DNA of 8,065 bases from an uncultured Chloroflexota bacterium (GCA_937870805.1 CALMZT010000474.1:1-8065); one strand, 5' to 3'. Positions 1 through 5,956 are shown, counted from the first letter of the stretch. The notes: generated by a model not told the origin, from the sequence alone. A program made the numbers and translations.

Positions 1-1
1 C

Positions 2-817
2 GGCACCGTGTGGCGCAGCAATGGTATCGTGGCGCGTTTTACCCGCGATGTCACCGCCCAGGGTGGTGAATACACCTTCATCACCATCTCAGATGACACG
101 ATACGTATGAAGTACACACCGGGCGCTGGTGGTGGCGCGGGTGCCTGTGCTGGCTGGAACATCATCTGTAACTGGAGTCCGCACGGACGCACAGTTGACC
201 TGCGCACGATCACCTTCCCGGCGGTAGGCAACTATCGACTGATTGCCGAGTGGTTTGAAGGCACTGGCGAGGCGATTGTCGTGATCTCGACTGGCTCGAA
301 CAACTTCTCGTTCGCCGACAGTCCGAGAACGGGTGTTGGTCCGTCATTCCCGATGATTCCATCAACGACCTACAGTGACTCGTCGCTGGTGCTTGACGGT
401 GCGATTGACATGTGCGGCGCGTATGCTCCCGTGCTCGAATTCTACACCGTCTACAATACGTCCGATGTCATGACGGTTGAGGTCACAACCAACGGCGGTC
501 TGGACTGGACACGCGGTAACTTCGATGGTCCACCCGGTGGTCACGACGGTAATCGTCCTCGTCCGAACGTAACGCCAACAGCCGTGCCTATTTCCGGCTT
601 CAACGGTTCGCAGTGGGGCGGTAGCAGCGCGAGCTTCCCAACTGTGTGGGAACTGCGGCGCTACAACCTGTGGGCGTATATCAACCGCTTCATGGGGCTA
701 CGCTTCCGCCTGACGACAGACGGCGCTGTGGGTGATGGCTGGTTTATCACCGATATTACGGTGGGCGCTGCCTCGCAGAGACCGCGTGCCTCACTGCCGC
801 CAGGAACCTGCCCGTAA
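2..817 (+). CDS. Secreted or surface protein, C-terminal part, with PA14-like region (5' partial)
   Basis: The reading frame is open to the left edge of the window, so the GTG at 8 is probably an internal valine and the real start lies upstream. The visible 271 residues begin with a PA14-like pattern: a Y-x-F stretch followed by SDD and R, an IICNW segment, and then NYRLIAEWFEGTGEA, which resembles the closing strands of PA14 domains. PA14 domains are beta-barrels of extracellular proteins that often bind sugars. The second half (about residues 105-260) is beta-rich, with VEVTTNGGLDW and GLRFRLTTDG...GDGWFITDITV, like the MAM- or jelly-roll-like ends of secreted peptidases and adhesins. Residues are rich in G, S, T and aromatics, with few lysines, as is usual for exported proteins. 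No catalytic motif is visible in this part. The substrate and full architecture cannot be known from the fragment. Confidence 0.8.
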   Translation, partial: GTVWRSNGIVARFTRDVTAQGGEYTFITISDDTIRMKYTPGAGGGAGACAGWNIICNWSPHGRTVDLRTITFPAVGNYRLIAEWFEGTGEAIVVISTGSNNFSFADSPRTGVGPSFPMIPSTTYSDSSLVLDGAIDMCGAYAPVLEFYTVYNTSDVMTVEVTTNGGLDWTRGNFDGPPGGHDGNRPRPNVTPTAVPISGFNGSQWGGSSASFPTVWELRRYNLWAYINRFMGLRFRLTTDGAVGDGWFITDITVGAASQRPRASLPPGTCP

Positions 818-829
818 AATAACTCTGTT

Positions 830-851
830 GGGCGCACCAATGTGTGCGCCC
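830..851 (+). terminator. GC-rich hairpin downstream of the PA14-like gene
   Basis: GGGCGCAC at 830-837 pairs perfectly with GTGCGCCC at 844-851 around a 6-base loop, 12 bases after the stop codon. No T-tract follows, so it is not a classical intrinsic terminator on its own. It may act together with the palindrome at 875-898 or protect the 3' end of the mRNA. Confidence 0.4.
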
Positions 852-874
852 ACTACTACCTATCACATTCATCG

Positions 875-898
875 AACAAGGGGCTTAAGCCCCTTGTT
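875..898. terminator. Perfect 24-base palindrome, terminator-like, copy 1
   Basis: AACAAGGGGCTT is followed directly by its exact reverse complement, and the + strand continues TATTTATAG, giving a T-rich tail. The position after a stop codon suits a terminator, possibly working on both strands. A near-identical palindrome lies at 8025-8050 after another gene. The two differ only by a paired change near the centre (CTTAAG against ATTAAT). Confidence 0.55.
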
Positions 899-1001
899 TA
901 TTTATAGCGTGAAATAAACTTCTTAATGGAATGCCAATAGTGAAACCTCTCGCATAGTGCTACACTGGAGTCATGACTGACGGTGAATAAGCAAAGGCAC
1001 T

Positions 1002-2030
1002 ATGACTTCACAAACCTTTCAGGGAATGCTTTTTGTACTGGTCGGACCGGGTGGCGTCGGCAAAAACGCCATTCTCAAATCAGTTTTAGAACGGGTCGAT
1101 AACCTCAGCCAACTGGCAACGGCAACCACGCGCGCACCACGCGGCGATGAGCAGCACGGGAAACAACGCCTGTTTGTCTCGCATGGCGAATTCAAACGCA
1201 TGATCGCCGCGAACGAACTCGCGGAGCATCAGGAAGTCCACACAGGCGACTATTACGGCGTGCCGCGCACCAGCATCGAAAATCCCATCACCAACGGACA
1301 AGACCTCATTGCCGATATTGACATGCACGGCGCAAACACACTGCGCGCCGCTTACCCCAACAACATCGTTTTAGTGTTCATCACACCGCCCGGCAGCACC
1401 TTGGAAAATATGCTGGCAGTGCTTAAGGAACGACTGGAAACACGCGACGCCACTGCTGAACAAGCCAGCCAGCGCTTGCAACGCGCGCCTGACGAGCTGG
1501 CATTTGCGCCGCAGTGTGACTATTTGATCATCAACGATCACCTCGAAAAAGCCGTCGAATCGCTTTACGGCATTATTCTGGCAGAACGCAGCCGCCGCGC
1601 CCTGATCGCGCTGCGTGCCGAACACGGACTTGAACCGCATCATTTCGCCTACGCTGCCTCAGTGATCCCCATTTATCAGGACGAAGTGTTATACCATCGG
1701 GAAGGCAAGCACTTCCCAACGGATAAAATACGGCTTGGCGAACTGCCGCACGAAGCTGCCTTGCGCCTGCTCAACAGCAGCTTTGGCATCACTGCCAGCC
1801 CTGAAAAGCTCCTGCGCAGCCCCTACAGCGAACTCGATAATGGCTTTGTGTCGCCTCTCATACTGCGCCACGAAGAAAATCATTATGAAGAACTCGTGGT
1901 CTTCAACTTCATCTACCTGCTTGACGAGCGCATTCAGATTGACGATTGGGAGTGGCGCTCTGCCAGGAACGTTGATGCGCCCCTCACTGATGCGCTTACC
2001 GAACTGAACGTACTGCGCTCCACGAACTGA
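1002..2030 (+). CDS. Guanylate kinase-like protein fused to a degenerate Nudix-like domain
   Basis: Residues 8-195 follow the guanylate kinase pattern: P-loop GPGGVGKN (15-22), the GMP-site segment TTRAPR (42-47) with E50, E75, GDYYG (82-86), DIDMHG (105-110), the arginine-rich lid (R144, R148, R158, R161) and YLIINDHLEKAVESL. Guanylate kinases phosphorylate GMP to GDP in the cytoplasm and are normally about 190-210 residues, so the extra 140 residues are unusual. Residues 215-325 look like a Nudix domain. GELPHEAALRLLNSSFGI (246-263) matches the MutT-type Nudix box in register, but the catalytic glutamates are L256, S259 and S260. The kinase site is also altered: N22 replaces the P-loop Ser/Thr, V87 the usual Thr/Ser, and R56 the usual Tyr. 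It may therefore be a paralogue rather than the housekeeping Gmk. An AAAGG ribosome site (993-997) precedes the ATG. A weak extended -10 (TGCTACACT, 958-966) is the only promoter hint. The gene probably heads a three-gene operon. Confidence 0.8.
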   Translation: MTSQTFQGMLFVLVGPGGVGKNAILKSVLERVDNLSQLATATTRAPRGDEQHGKQRLFVSHGEFKRMIAANELAEHQEVHTGDYYGVPRTSIENPITNGQDLIADIDMHGANTLRAAYPNNIVLVFITPPGSTLENMLAVLKERLETRDATAEQASQRLQRAPDELAFAPQCDYLIINDHLEKAVESLYGIILAERSRRALIALRAEHGLEPHHFAYAASVIPIYQDEVLYHREGKHFPTDKIRLGELPHEAALRLLNSSFGITASPEKLLRSPYSELDNGFVSPLILRHEENHYEELVVFNFIYLLDERIQIDDWEWRSARNVDAPLTDALTELNVLRSTN

Positions 2031-2046
2031 GCGAGGATTAGAGCGT

Positions 2047-3105
2047 ATGCGCTTACATGACGTACACTTATCACTCGGTGCGCAGCTTGCCGCCGATGGT
2101 ATCCCGCTGCATTATGGCGACCTCGCCGTTGAGTATCACGCGGCACTCGCTCACGCCGTACTGATGGATCGTTCGCACGAAGCGCGGTTCATGCTCACGG
2201 GCGATGACCGCTTCACGATCACGCATCGTATGTCGACCAACGACCTGCTGAACATGGCAGAGGGCGAAGGTCGTCCGACACTGTTCACCAACCCGAACGC
2301 GCGCATCCTTGACCGCGCAACCGTCTATCATCGCGGCGAAAGCGCGCTGGCGATTGCCGAGCCGGGACGCGGTGAAGCACTGCGTTTGTATTTGCAGCGC
2401 AACATCTTTTTCAATGATAAGGCGCGGATTGAAGATGTGACGACGGCGACACGCTTGTTTGCGCTGCATGGACGCACGGTTGATAACATCATCGCTCATT
2501 TGTTCGGCGGAGATGTGCCAGCGCACGGCGCAGAAACGAACGTGGCGAACGCGCAGGTTTTCATCGCACGGCGCAAACCCGTGAGCGAGTCGCAGTGGAT
2601 TATTGTCGCGCCGCAAGAAAATGCTGGCGAGGTCTGGCAAGCGATCATGGCGGCGGGGCAGGAGTATGGGCTGCGTGCGGCGGGTTCGCTGACGTATAAC
2701 ACGCTGCGTATCCGCGCCGGGCGTCCGGCAGTTGGGCGCGAATTGAGCAGCGACTATATCCCACTGGAAATTGGCTTGTGGGATGAAGTCAGTTTCCACA
2801 AGGGCTGCTACACCGGGCAGGAGATCATCGCGCGCATGGAGAGCCGTAACCGCCTCGCGCGAACGATTGTCACCGTGCGCCTAGAGGAATTCTTGCAAGC
2901 GCCTGCGGAAGTAAAGCATGAAGGGCGCGCTGTCGGCACACTCACCAGCAGCGTGACGACACCCGACGGCGAACATCTTGGAATCGCTGTGGTCAAAGTG
3001 CAAGTGGCGCAAGTGGGTTCGCAATACAATTTAGGAGACACGACGGCGACAGTGACCGCGCTGGCAGGGGTACAGCCCGCGCAGTTGATGCCAGAGGAAA
3101 ATTAA
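2047..3105 (+). CDS. ygfZ: YgfZ/CAF17-type folate-binding Fe-S cluster protein (GcvT-like fold)
   Basis: The 352 residues have the GcvT-like (aminomethyltransferase) fold of the YgfZ/COG0354 family. The family signature K-G-C-Y-x-G-Q-E is present at residues 252-259 (KGCYTGQE), with the conserved cysteine C254. Upstream segments also fit: VLMDRSHEARFMLTGDD (about 38-54), the STND turn and PNARILD (about 83-90). YgfZ binds tetrahydrofolate and is needed for full activity of certain Fe-S enzymes, such as the tRNA-modifying MiaB in E. coli. Its eukaryotic counterparts (CAF17/IBA57) help mature 4Fe-4S proteins. It is cytoplasmic. The ATG at 2047 has a GAGGA ribosome site at 2033-2037, 9 bases upstream. 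It starts 16 bases after the guanylate kinase-like gene and ends 2 bases before the membrane-protein gene, so co-transcription is likely. Length is normal and nothing is missing. Confidence 0.9.
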   Translation: MRLHDVHLSLGAQLAADGIPLHYGDLAVEYHAALAHAVLMDRSHEARFMLTGDDRFTITHRMSTNDLLNMAEGEGRPTLFTNPNARILDRATVYHRGESALAIAEPGRGEALRLYLQRNIFFNDKARIEDVTTATRLFALHGRTVDNIIAHLFGGDVPAHGAETNVANAQVFIARRKPVSESQWIIVAPQENAGEVWQAIMAAGQEYGLRAAGSLTYNTLRIRAGRPAVGRELSSDYIPLEIGLWDEVSFHKGCYTGQEIIARMESRNRLARTIVTVRLEEFLQAPAEVKHEGRAVGTLTSSVTTPDGEHLGIAVVKVQVAQVGSQYNLGDTTATVTALAGVQPAQLMPEEN

Positions 3106-3107
3106 AC

Positions 3108-4277
3108 ATGTTCTGGAAGATTGTCAGGCGTATTTTCGCGTTTGCGTTTGCCATCGCCGCCGTTTTGCTGCTGCCTGCTGCCATGTGGATTAGCGCGGCG
3201 CAAGGGGCATTCCTCAACGCCGATACCTATAAGAATGGGCTGGCGGAACAGAACATCTACGACGATCTGATGCCCGCCGTGTTACCCTTTCTGGCAAGCG
3301 AGTCTGTGCTGCCACAGAATATTCCCTTTTTACAAATTCTGAGCAATATCCCTCTCGAAAGCCGCCGCGCCATTACCGACCAACTCACGCCGCCGACCTG
3401 GTTACAAATTCAGCTAGAAACCGGAATTGATGGCTTCTTCACTTGGCTCAATACTGGCAGCCGCGAAGGCTTAAACCAGCCGTTGGACTTTAGCGATTTT
3501 CAGGCGCGGCTGCGCGGCGATGAGGGACAGCGGACGATTGACGCTATCCTGAACAACGCGCCGCCATGCAGCCCGCAGCAGATTGAGCAGATACAGAACT
3601 TCGCGCGCGGGGGTTCATCGCCGCTGCCTCTCTGCCAACCGCCGGAGCGTGAGGCAGACACGCTGCGCAGCGCGATGACGCAAGCGATGGCAAGTGTCGC
3701 TAATCATTTTGAAGAAAATCCGCCGACGGTCAATGATTTCCTCAACATCCGCGATACCAGCGATAACGCTTCGCTGCCGCTGTTCATCGCGGCGGTACGC
3801 CAGCTTCTCAGCATCTTCTATTTGATTCCCGCAGCACTGCTGTCGCTGATTGTGGCTTTAGTCGTGCGTTCATTCAAGTCGTTCGGGCGTTGGGCAGGCT
3901 GGATGGGCATCGCCAGCGCGTTTATCGCCATTCTGCCACTGCCCGTCCTCGCCAACAGTATCATCGCCAGCGTCACGGCTGAGATCACGCGATCACCTCA
4001 ATCAGCGGAAACACAGTTATTCTTTGTACAGTTAGCTACAGGGCTATTAAGTTCAGGCTTTGCGCAGTTTAGCGCGCCTGTCGTAGCACAGGCACTCCTG
4101 CTCATGATTCTAGCGGGTCTGCTGCTGATCGTGCCGCCGATGCTGGCGCGTCAAGGTTATGTGCCTGTCACACTGACTGTTCCCGACTTCCCAACAGTGG
4201 TCGCTCCGGTTGGAAATGCACCCTCGACGGCAAGCCAACGCCGCACCGGGCAAATCAACAAGCCAGAAGATCATTAG
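3108..4277 (+). CDS. Membrane protein of unknown family, four predicted transmembrane segments
   Basis: I do not recognise this 389-residue protein. It has a hydrophobic N-terminal segment (about 9-30) behind a K/R-rich start, which would act as a signal anchor. A roughly 200-residue polar domain follows (31-230), and then three hydrophobic segments (about 233-253, 262-284 and 322-346). The positive-inside rule (K4, R7, R8; R254, K257, R261 between segments 2 and 3) puts the N-terminus in the cytoplasm and the large domain outside. That domain holds two cysteines (C154, C176), which could form a disulphide. The C-terminal 40 residues are Pro/Thr-rich and polar. The ATG lies 2 bases after the ygfZ stop, with an AGAGGA ribosome site (3093-3098) inside the end of ygfZ, so translation is probably coupled. 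The neighbours do not show its job. The topology of a large external domain between hydrophobic segments would fit an envelope sensor or scaffold, but that is a guess. Confidence 0.8.
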   Translation: MFWKIVRRIFAFAFAIAAVLLLPAAMWISAAQGAFLNADTYKNGLAEQNIYDDLMPAVLPFLASESVLPQNIPFLQILSNIPLESRRAITDQLTPPTWLQIQLETGIDGFFTWLNTGSREGLNQPLDFSDFQARLRGDEGQRTIDAILNNAPPCSPQQIEQIQNFARGGSSPLPLCQPPEREADTLRSAMTQAMASVANHFEENPPTVNDFLNIRDTSDNASLPLFIAAVRQLLSIFYLIPAALLSLIVALVVRSFKSFGRWAGWMGIASAFIAILPLPVLANSIIASVTAEITRSPQSAETQLFFVQLATGLLSSGFAQFSAPVVAQALLLMILAGLLLIVPPMLARQGYVPVTLTVPDFPTVVAPVGNAPSTASQRRTGQINKPEDH

Positions 4278-4306
4278 GTTTTAGGAATTTTGCTTTTACC
4301 CCTCTC

Positions 4307-4337
4307 TAAATCTCTCCCCACTGCGTGGAGAGACTTA
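4307..4337. repeat. Inverted repeat between convergent genes, possible terminator
   Basis: TCTCTCC (4311-4317) pairs with GGAGAGA (4327-4333). After one mismatch the stem extends by TAA/TTA, giving about 11 paired positions around a 9-base loop. It begins 30 bases after the stop of the membrane-protein gene and lacks a strong T-tract. It resembles the CTCTCC...GGAGAG repeat at 5106-5162 and, like it, is preceded by TTTTACC. Confidence 0.4.
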
Positions 4338-4356
4338 AATACGCACGCGCGTTACA

Positions 4357-4390
4357 CCCTTTCTACAGAAGCGAGGCACTAGAGAAAGGG
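4357..4390. terminator. Weak hairpin in the convergent intergenic region
   Basis: CCCTTTCT (4357-4364) pairs perfectly with AGAAAGGG (4383-4390) across an 18-base loop. It lies about 40 bases beyond the stop of the minus-strand FtsB-like gene and could end its transcript. No T-run follows on either strand, so the call is weak. Confidence 0.25.
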
Positions 4391-4430
4391 CTATGGATTG
4401 ATAGGTATTATTTTCTCTACGAATAGGCTT

Positions 4431-4883
4431 TTAAAATTCAGGTGGCGGGGTATCAAAAAACAGCGCCCACCAGAGCTGCCAGGGGTCGGGGCGTGGGGGT
4501 GTCGTCTCAATCGGGGTAAAAGGCGTCAGATTTTCTTCTGTTGGCTCCGCAGTATTCACATTACCACCCACAGGCATCGGCACAATTAAGATTTCGCCGG
4601 GACGCACCATCCTGCCATCACTGCGCGCCCATGCCTCGACATAGGCATCGCTTTGCACGTAATCCCGCTGGTCAATCAAGTCGGACTGCTCAATACGCAG
4701 CTGTGCGATTTCAGCCTGCACGCGGTCAAGTGCCTGCTGTAAGGGCTGATTCGCGGCGATACGGCTGGTGAAGTTGATCGCCAGAATCAAGCTGATCGCC
4801 AGCATGGTGGCAAACATCACCTGCAAGCCAGAGATTTGCCCCTTCTTTTTGCGTTCGCTGCGTTCTTCTACTTGTTCAGCCAT
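4431..4883 (-). CDS. FtsB/DivIC-like septum formation initiator family protein
   Basis: This is a 150-residue single-pass protein in the DivIC/FtsB style. It has a charged cytoplasmic N-terminus rich in Glu, Lys and Arg (1-14), one transmembrane helix (about 19-38) and a coiled coil (about 43-76: LQQALDRVQAEIAQLRIEQ...). Then comes the conserved-looking segment DAYVEAWARSDGRMVRPGE (79-97), which matches the end of septum formation initiator domains. FtsB/DivIC joins FtsL and FtsQ/DivIB at the division septum and helps activate septal peptidoglycan synthesis. An extra Pro/Thr-rich tail (105-150) ends in an aromatic stretch, WQLWWALFF (135-143). An upstream TTG at 4913 would add 10 residues but has no ribosome site. 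The ATG at 4883 has GGAGG (4889-4893) 5 bases upstream, so I chose it. The family assignment is fairly firm. Whether it is the functional FtsB or DivIC is inferred. Confidence 0.8.
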   Translation of the reverse strand: MAEQVEERSERKKKGQISGLQVMFATMLAISLILAINFTSRIAANQPLQQALDRVQAEIAQLRIEQSDLIDQRDYVQSDAYVEAWARSDGRMVRPGEILIVPMPVGGNVNTAEPTEENLTPFTPIETTPPRPDPWQLWWALFFDTPPPEF

Positions 4884-4901
4884 CCATGCCTCCAAGCGCC
4901 C

Positions 4902-4931
4902 ACTATACCACAAATAGCAATTGGTAGTCAG
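4902..4931 (-). promoter_or_regulatory. Candidate sigma70-type promoter of the FtsB-like gene
   Basis: Read on the minus strand, CTGACT (4926-4931, four of six -35 bases) is followed after 18 bases by TATAGT (4902-4907, five of six -10 bases). Transcription would start near 4895, just before the GGAGG ribosome site at 4889-4893. This leaves a leader of only about a dozen bases and argues against use of the upstream TTG start. Confidence 0.4.
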
Positions 4932-4943
4932 CGATTAAAAGTA

Positions 4944-4971
4944 ATGAGCAACGAGCAATGAGCAATGAGTA
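4944..4971. repeat. Four tandem 7-base units (ATGAGCA type)
   Basis: The units are ATGAGCA (4944-4950), ACGAGCA, ATGAGCA and ATGAGTA (ending 4971), with one change each in units 2 and 4. The tract is a short simple-sequence repeat of the kind scattered between genes in some bacteria. It has no coding role that I can see. Confidence 0.7.
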
Positions 4972-4990
4972 AAATGCAAATACAGATGAA

Positions 4991-5017
4991 CCGCCCAGAC
5001 GCCAAGATCGCCAAGAA
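4991..5017. repeat. Three 9-base units (CGCCAAGA type)
   Basis: CCGCCCAGA (4991-4999), CGCCAAGAT (5000-5008) and CGCCAAGAA (5009-5017) form a decayed 9-base tandem repeat. Similar ACGCCAAGA-type tracts occur between genes in several bacterial phyla (recalled, not searched). Confidence 0.6.
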
Positions 5018-5045
5018 GAACAGGAGAGATAAAGGAAGAATCGAA

Positions 5046-5072
5046 CCACCGAGACGCTGAGGACACCGAGAA
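5046..5072. repeat. Three 9-base units (CACCGAGAA type)
   Basis: CCACCGAGA (5046-5054), CGCTGAGGA (5055-5063) and CACCGAGAA (5064-5072) form a second diverged 9-base repeat with a different unit from the tract at 4991-5017. It looks like the ACCACAGAGACAC-type repeats found in many environmental genomes (recalled, not searched). Confidence 0.55.
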
Positions 5073-5105
5073 AGGGTGGAGTTGTGCGTTTTACCTCACC
5101 CCTGA

Positions 5106-5162
5106 CCCCTCTCCATTTTTGAGATGAGTGTGGTAAATGCAGACTCATCACATGGAGAGGGG
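5106..5162. repeat. 57-base nested inverted repeat
   Basis: An outer perfect 11-base stem, CCCCTCTCCAT (5106-5116) with ATGGAGAGGGG (5152-5162), encloses an inner perfect 7-base stem, GATGAGT (5123-5129) with ACTCATC (5143-5149). The loop is 13 bases. The structure could fold as DNA or RNA. It is not next to a stop codon, so a terminator role is doubtful. It looks like a small dispersed palindromic element related in sequence to 4307-4337. Confidence 0.6.
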
Positions 5163-5221
5163 AGCAGACTCGCCTCAGCGGGTACATTCGAGAAGTAGAT
5201 CTCTGCAAAATGTGCTTTCTA

Positions 5222-5244
5222 TTCCTGACACAGGTTGTCAAGAA
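5222..5244. promoter_or_regulatory. Imperfect dyad upstream of the GyrI-like gene, possible operator
   Basis: The left arm TTCCTGACA and right arm TGTCAAGAA match at eight of nine positions around a 5-base spacer (CAGGT). The centre is 57 bases before the chosen start codon. Dyads of this size and position are typical of dimeric repressor sites. No regulator gene is next to it, so the binding protein is unknown. Confidence 0.3.
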
Positions 5245-5289
5245 TGAGCGCTTATGATGAGCGTATATTCAATTGACAGGGAGTATATG

Positions 5290-5913
5290 ATGGAAATCAC
5301 AAAAGTTGACCTGAAACGCGATCTGAAGCATCTGTATAACCCATCGGCAAAGGAGCCAGTTGTGGTCGAAGTTCCGCCGATGAACTTCCTGATGATTTCA
5401 GGCACGGGCGACCCGAACACTGTGCAAGCCTACAAAGACGCCGTTGAGACGCTGTACGCTGTCGCCTATCCGCTCAAGTTCGCGGTTAAAGCGCAGCAAG
5501 GCGTTGACTATGGCGTGATGCCGTTGGAGGGTTTGTGGTGGACACCCGAAGATAAACCGGATTATCAGGCACAAAATCGTGATCACTGGCAGTGGACAAT
5601 GATGATGATGCAGCCGGAATACGTGAGCGACGATTTAGTGCGCGAGACGATTGCTGAAGTCAAGCGCAAGAAGAACCCGCCCGCTATCGAACGCCTGAGT
5701 TTTGAGGAATACGACGAAGGCATGGCGGTACAAATCATGCACATCGGACCCTTCAGCGCCGAACATGCGACGATCATGCGGATGCGCCAATTCATGGACG
5801 AGAACGGTTACGAGAAGAACGGCAAGCACCACGAAATTTACCTGGCTGATCCACGAAAAAGCGCGCCGGAAAAGCTCAAGACGGTGCTGCGTGAGCCGCT
5901 TCGACGGAAATAA
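5290..5913 (+). CDS. GyrI-like small-molecule-binding domain protein
   Basis: The 207 residues match the stand-alone GyrI-like family (COG4832 type). The N-terminal KVDLKRDLKHLYNPSAKEP is followed by a VxVPPMNFLMISGTGDPN strand-turn, MPLEGLWW (77-84), and the second half-repeat MAVQIMHIGPFSAE (145-158). The end, HHEIYLADPRKSAPEKLKTVLREP (180-203), is highly characteristic. The fold is two SHS2-like modules forming a cleft that binds small molecules. E80 with W83/W84 and Y184 sit where ligand-binding acidic and aromatic residues are expected. Some relatives are reported to hydrolyse cyclopropane-containing genotoxins; whether this one does is unknown. It has no DNA-binding domain, unlike AraC- or MerR-linked GyrI proteins. 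In-frame ATGs occur at 5254, 5287 and 5290. AGGGAG (5278-5283) is 6 bases before 5290 and 3 before 5287, so 5290 is preferred. It is a single-gene unit, ended by the terminator at 5922-5952. Confidence 0.88.
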   Translation: MEITKVDLKRDLKHLYNPSAKEPVVVEVPPMNFLMISGTGDPNTVQAYKDAVETLYAVAYPLKFAVKAQQGVDYGVMPLEGLWWTPEDKPDYQAQNRDHWQWTMMMMQPEYVSDDLVRETIAEVKRKKNPPAIERLSFEEYDEGMAVQIMHIGPFSAEHATIMRMRQFMDENGYEKNGKHHEIYLADPRKSAPEKLKTVLREPLRRK

Positions 5914-5921
5914 ACGCAACA

Positions 5922-5952
5922 AAAAGACCCAACCTAATCAGTTGGGTCTTTT
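5922..5952. terminator. Bidirectional intrinsic terminator shared by two convergent genes
   Basis: AAAAGACCCAAC (5922-5933) pairs perfectly with GTTGGGTCTTTT (5941-5952), giving a 12-base stem with a 7-base loop. The T-run on the + strand ends the GyrI-like transcript. The five T on the minus strand (from 5921-5925) end the tRNA transcript, which stops at 5957. It is the clearest terminator in the window. Confidence 0.85.
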
Positions 5953-5956
5953 CGTG

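Larger units (their letters stand above)
4884..5289. other. Repeat-rich non-coding region between divergent genes
   Basis: No credible gene lies here. From left to right the stretch holds the promoter of the FtsB-like gene, a 7-base tandem repeat, two tracts with 9-base periodicity, a long inverted repeat (5106-5162), and an imperfect dyad (5222-5244) upstream of the GyrI-like gene. A 112-codon open frame on the minus strand (4903-5241) is the translation of these repeats and is low-complexity (Ser, Leu, Arg, Cys). Possible -10 elements for the GyrI-like gene are TATGAT (5253-5258) and TATATT (5264-5269). Neither has a well-spaced -35. Confidence 0.6.

Noticed and set aside
2071..2799. 242-codon open frame opposite ygfZ
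   Set aside because: It lies wholly antisense to a clear ygfZ, has a composition expected of a shadow frame (many R, H, C) and shows no recognisable motif.
4884..4913. N-terminal extension of the FtsB-like protein from a TTG start
   Set aside because: There is no ribosome site for TTG, the candidate -10 lies inside this stretch, and a well-placed GGAGG serves the ATG at 4883.
4944..5072. Possible CRISPR array
   Set aside because: The units are 7-9 bases, directly abutting, with no spacers and no cas genes nearby.
4903..5241. 112-codon open frame on the minus strand
   Set aside because: It is translated tandem repeat and inverted-repeat sequence, low-complexity, without a ribosome site, and it overlaps the promoter of the FtsB-like gene.
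5273..5278. Perfect TTGACA just before the GyrI-like start codon
   Set aside because: It overlaps the ribosome site, and a -10 at normal spacing would fall inside the gene, so it cannot drive it. Coincidence is likely.
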